DNA of 64,000 bases from Rutpela maculata. Its lineage: Eukaryota > Arthropoda > Insecta > Coleoptera > Cerambycidae. Where the stretch lies: assembly GCA_936432065.2 (NCBI GenBank), contig OW386291.2, positions 24,095,821 to 24,159,820 of the forward strand. Direction: 5' to 3'. This document shows, piece after piece, positions 60,150 to 64,000 of this stretch. Positions within the stretch are counted from its first letter, which is position 1; each line of letters starts with the position of its first letter. The notes under the pieces were generated by a model, which saw nothing but the letters and a program-made list of their open reading frames with translations, ran no database searches and was not told the DNA's origin. Both the position numbers and the translations under genes were made by a program.

Positions 60150-60300
60150 AATACAGTACTTGCACATTAGCATACATTACTTAGACAGTACCGTACAGTA
60201 CATGGGCAGTACCACACAGTGCTTGGACAGTACCGTAAAGTACTTGATCAGTACCATACAGTATTCTACAGTACAAGCAATATTGCCAACAGTAGCGACA
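60150..60300. repeat. Cluster of CAGTACC motifs, right group
   Basis: ACAGTACC occurs repeatedly (for example at 60185, 60208, 60229) with variants about every 15-25 bp, like the group at 55800-56000. Confidence 0.5.
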
Positions 60301-60547
60301 GTATCGGTAACTTATGCAATATTGTGCAATACTTGTACATTTATTCACTAGAGGCCCCTTCGCAAATTATAGACAAGATTTTGATATTTTTAGTCATTAT
60401 GCCTAGTTGTATATCTTGGCCTCTTTCAAGATGTCGAACGATAATTGCAGCAATATATTTATTTTGTTTTATTTTTATTTTAGAAATACACCGTCCAACA
60501 GAACAAATACCAATTACATGGTGGGAAATAACAAATAATATACTATA

Positions 60548-62542
60548 CAGGGTGTCCCTTGAGTTCCCGGACTGGAACCTGTGATTCCTAAGTTCATACT
60601 GGGCCCACGTAACCCAACTTACCTTAGTCCAAAAATGCATCCCTGAGGAAGTACATCGTCTTAAAAAGTGAGACAGAAAAATATTTTTTTCCCAATAACT
60701 TCCGTTATATAGAACTTAACATTTTCAAATGTTGATGGAAGCTGTATCTCTATAAGTACTCTATGTAAATTTGATAACAACCAAATATCTTTTGTTTCTC
60801 AATTTTTTTTTATAATAATTAATACTTGACTGGCTGTAATTTTGTAATCATCCTGTAAAATTACGGAATACTTGAACATTTTTACACAGTATTGAAAGGG
60901 TTGCAAAAATTTTTGTAATATCAATCAAAATACAAGAAATTATCGTTTTTTCCTCTATTTCTATTCAACATTTATTTACAGTTCTAGAACAAAATTTTGT
61001 AATAGCAGAACAGTACAGTTTATTTTAAAAAATTACATTCATAACAAATGCTCCACATGATGTCCACCTGTTTCAGTACACAAATCAATACCTTTAAAAT
61101 TTTTTGTAATATCAACCAAAAATCAAGAATTATCGTATTTTCTCTGTAGGTCATAAGTTCTCGGGAAACAGAAAACTTGTCGGGTTCTCATGACAAAATT
61201 TAATTAAGTAGTAACGTCAAAAAATAGCAAGTATAAGATTAATTTCGGTAATCTACCAGAAACGAGTTGGGTTGTAATTTTGTGTTAGAAGGTTAGCGGC
61301 AATGCATCAGGGTTTTCAAAGAGTACTATTTCGAGAATTATTATAAATAAACAACAACTGTACTCATTACATTTTCAAAAAGTCCAAGCTTTATTAGAAC
61401 GAGATTTTCCACCTTTATTGGAGTTTTCACAATGGTTACGAAATAAACAAAACTAAGATCAAAATTTCTTTTCCCGAATATTATTCACCGATGGGGACGG
61501 AATATTTAATCTACATAATGCTCACTATAATCATCTCTTGATGAAAATCCTCATTGAAACAAGAACAGAAATTCTCAATAAATGTGTGGGTAGGTATAGT
61601 TAACAATCAACTCATATGTACAGTTAAAATACCAAACCGTCTAAATGGACAAGAGTACTTACACTTTTTGCAAAATGATTTACTACCTCTGCTCGATTAT
61701 GTACCTTTGGAAATACGACGTAATTTATGATTCATGCACGACAGTTCTCCTGCTCATTTTAACATTATTGTGTGACAGTTTGTTGACAGAGTTTATGGAA
61801 ACCATTGCATTGGCAAAGACGGACCCAATGCGTGGTCAGCCAGATCGCCAGATTTGAACCCGTGCGATTTTTGTATTTGGAGTTATTTAAAAACCACTGT
61901 ATACTCTGTTCCAACTAACACTAGGGAGCAACTTTGGCAAGGTGTTCAGAACGCGTTCGGCGAATTTAGAGAAATTTTGCATATTTTCTAAAGCATTCGC
62001 TCGTCATTGATGAAAAGAATTGATTTGTGTACCTACTGAAACAGGTGTACGTCATGTGAAGCATTTTTTATGAATGTAATTTTTTTTAAGTAAACAGTAC
62101 TTTTCCATTATTATAAAATTTTATGCTAGAATTGTAAATGTTAAATACAAGTAGAGGAAAAAACGATAATTTCTTGTGTTTTGACTGATATTACAAATAT
62201 TTTTAAGAATACCTTTTTTGCAGCCCTTTCAATGCTGTGTAGAAATGTTCAAGGATTCTGGGTAATTAAAAAATTACAGCCACACAAATATTAGTTATTA
62301 TGAAAAAAAATTGAAAAACAGAAGATATTTCGTTGTTATCAAGTTTACATAAAGTACCTATAGAGATACAGCTCCCATCAAAATTTGAAAATTTTATCTT
62401 CCATATAACGGAAGTTATTGGAAAAAATGTTTTTTTTCTGTCTCACTTTAAGAGGATGTACTTTCGGACTAAAGTAAGTTGGGTTATATGGGCCCAATAT
62501 GAACTCAGGAATCACAGGTTCCCGTCCGGGAACTCAATTCTG
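60548..62542 (+). mobile_element. Long-TIR mariner/IS630-type element
   Basis: Inverted repeats of roughly 550 bp at 60548-61105 and about 62025-62542, including GAGTTCCCGGAC, GGAACCTGTGATTCCT and ATAACTTCCGTTATAT. The left end reads TA-TACAGGGTGTCCC; the right end has lost about six bases but also meets TA. A broken transposase lies between the arms. Confidence 0.8.
61285..61995 (+). pseudogene. Mariner/IS630-type transposase (D,D,D), broken
   Basis: Remnant frames read SLHFQKVQALLERDFPPLLE, ILFTDGDGIFNLHNAHYNH (first Asp), GIVNNQLICTVKIPNRLNGQ, LEIRRN, MHDSSPAHFN (second Asp) and ARSPDLNPCDFCIWSYLKTT (third catalytic residue region, DLNPCDF). The order matches a common insect transposase of the IS630/Tc1/mariner superfamily. 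Several stops and shifts disable it, and the N-terminal DNA-binding part is missing or unreadable. Confidence 0.75.
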
Positions 62543-63100
62543 TATACAGATTCAGCAAATGTAGTTTTATATATCCTGAGGTAAGCGAGGGTAAGAAAGA
62601 AAGCAGAGTAATTGGGAAAGAAGGACGGATGTACTGCTCCCAGCTTGTTCCACACTTCGTGAAATCTTATTCTTGTCACCTTGTCGTATATCAACGCAGG
62701 GCATCGGTACCTATCGCTTCTAACCGCGGGCGCAATGTAGTAGGATTAATTTCTTGCACTCGTTGAACTCAGGATGCATATTAAACAAGATTTGCCGATT
62801 CTGTATACAAAGATATAGTTGAAAAATTCTTAATAGTGATCGGGGTTATGACGTTCTGCGGGGAAAGACGAATAAATAGGGCGGGAAACAGATGTCCCGA
62901 TGTCGGCATCTTGCGTAGCGTGTAGGAGTAAACCGTTAGACTGTTATTTTGAATTCAGGACCACAGTCAGCTGATGTGTTTGTATAGTAAGTAGCATGTG
63001 GTAGTATAATTCAATAATTACTTTTATATTTCTTTATTTGGTAATGTGTTTTTGAAAATAATTTTAAGTTCTTGATAATGCGAAATACCATTCGAGACAA
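62543..63100. other. No recognisable gene
   Basis: A somewhat GC-richer stretch at 62580-62960 has no ORF of note and no repeat partner in this window. Confidence 0.4.
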
Positions 63101-63582
63101 GTCTATAAAATTCCTAACAAAAGTTCTAAGGCGGAGTTACAATTTTTTTTAATGGAACATCATCTCTATTTTGAGGGAAATTATAATAAAGCACAACTCT
63201 TGAAAGTCCTGCGAACGAAAAAATTTGAGATACTGTAGCGGAGAGATATGATCACAAAATGTTGAGATTACCGCCACATTTCTGTATTTTCAATCCGATT
63301 GAATTAATCTGGTGTAAATTGAAGAAAAATGTCAGAAAAGGAAATACTTTTTCGAAATTCGGCGAAAAAGTCATAGAGTTAATTCAAAATGAAGTGTCGA
63401 AAATTAACAAGGAAGATTGGGAAAAAAGAATTAAGAAAGTAATTAAAACTGAAGATAAATATTCAATCCACCATATAAATGGTGGAAATAAATTTATTAT
63501 AAATTTGAACGAAGATAGCAGTTTATCTGAAAATGAAAAAGAGGGTGAAAAGGGCGAGGATTCAGAGGAAGGCGTGACGTGA
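63100..63582 (+). pseudogene. IS630-type transposase, C-terminal fragment
   Basis: Frames read SKAELQFFLMEHHLYFEGNY, NKAQLLKVLR and, after a break near 63225, MLRLPPHFCIFNPIELIWCK with the catalytic Glu in FNPIE. The tail is KNVRKGNTFSKFGEKVIELI, NKEDWEKRIKKV, IINLNEDSSLSENE and an acidic end, stop at 63580. This matches the C-terminal third of a transposase family common in insects and aphids (DDE_3-type). The N-terminal two thirds are absent from the window, so it is a truncated copy. Confidence 0.75.
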
Positions 63583-63762
63583 GGTGAGATAAAGTGAAGT
63601 GAAGAAGTGAATTTTGTAATATCCACTGTGTTATTTATTTCCGTTTTTGTGTTTTCGTAGTGCAGTGAGGTGAGGTAAAGTGAAGTGATGTGAAGTGAAG
63701 AAGTGCATTTTGTGATATTCGCTTTATTATTTATTTTCGTTTTTGTGCTTTCGTACTTCAGT
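63577..63762. repeat. Direct duplication of about 90 bp
   Basis: GTGAGGTGAGATAAAGTGAA...GTGTTTTCGTAG and GTGAGGTGAGGTAAAGTGAA...GTGCTTTCGTAC are tandem copies, with GTGAAGTGAAGAAGTG in each. From 63763 to the window end the sequence is T-rich and holds nothing recognisable. Confidence 0.7.
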
Positions 63763-64000
63763 GCTCCAAAAATATGATTTTTCAGTATGTTATTATTTAT
63801 TTATTAATGTTATTTTTTTTTATTTTTGCAATGATGCATCTTTCTGTTTTTATTGTAGTAATAACGTTTACAGTTTATTTTTAGTTTATTTATTGAGATA
63901 AATATTTGTTTCTGTTACTATTTTTAGAGTATATTTTTTGTTTTTATTTTGTTTGTAAAGATTTCTTGTTACTTTTTAAACAATCTCTTTATCCTATAAT

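Overview
The window looks like AT-rich genomic DNA from an insect or another arthropod. The evidence is a spliced acyl-CoA desaturase gene with GT-AG introns, R1-type, RTE-like and R2/R4-like non-LTR retrotransposons, copia, Ty3/gypsy and BEL/Pao LTR elements, Tc1/mariner and hAT elements, and many foldback MITEs. I cannot fix the order or species from sequence alone. No rRNA, tRNA gene or CRISPR array was found.

The only host gene I can support is a membrane acyl-CoA fatty-acid desaturase on the minus strand. Four coding exons (55575-55326, 47069-46733, 39827-39645, 21873-21486) join in frame at consensus splice sites. They encode a complete protein of about 385 residues with all histidine boxes. 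The introns (about 8.3, 6.9 and 17.8 kb) consist largely of transposable elements, so the coding part spans about 34 kb. A LINE lies antisense in the DNA just downstream of the stop codon, with its ATT-repeat tail 35 bp from the stop.

Layout: 0-1 kb, promoter-side LTR and primer-binding site of a minus-strand gypsy/errantivirus-like element that runs off the left edge. 1.4-3.1 kb, a tandem repeat split by a 5'-truncated LINE with a 21-bp target duplication. 3.2-5.0 kb, an unnamed repeat family (second copy at 49.1-50.3 kb). 5.0-7.5 kb, a BEL/Pao element split by gypsy fragments. 7.5-12.35 kb, a terminal-inverted-repeat (TIR) element carrying an unusual Asp-motif/Cys-rich protein gene, itself split by a second TIR element (8.6-11.5 kb) that contains a further MITE. 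12.6-21.45 kb, one LINE fragment and one near-complete LINE with ORF1 and ORF2, the latter split by a hAT element.

Desaturase intron 3 (21.9-39.6 kb) holds an R2/R4-like LINE, an LTR with primer-binding site, a gypsy element with 401-bp LTRs, a foldback element with tandem subterminal repeats and a 1-kb foldback hAT-type element. Intron 2 (39.8-46.7 kb) holds an R1-type LINE, a copia element lacking integrase and a foldback MITE. Intron 1 (47.1-55.3 kb) holds several non-autonomous TIR elements. Upstream of the gene (55.6-64 kb) are a Tc1 element, a long-TIR mariner/IS630-type element, a fragment of another IS630-type transposase and arrays of a CAGTACC motif. Nearly all the transposon genes are broken by stops, frameshifts or deletions.
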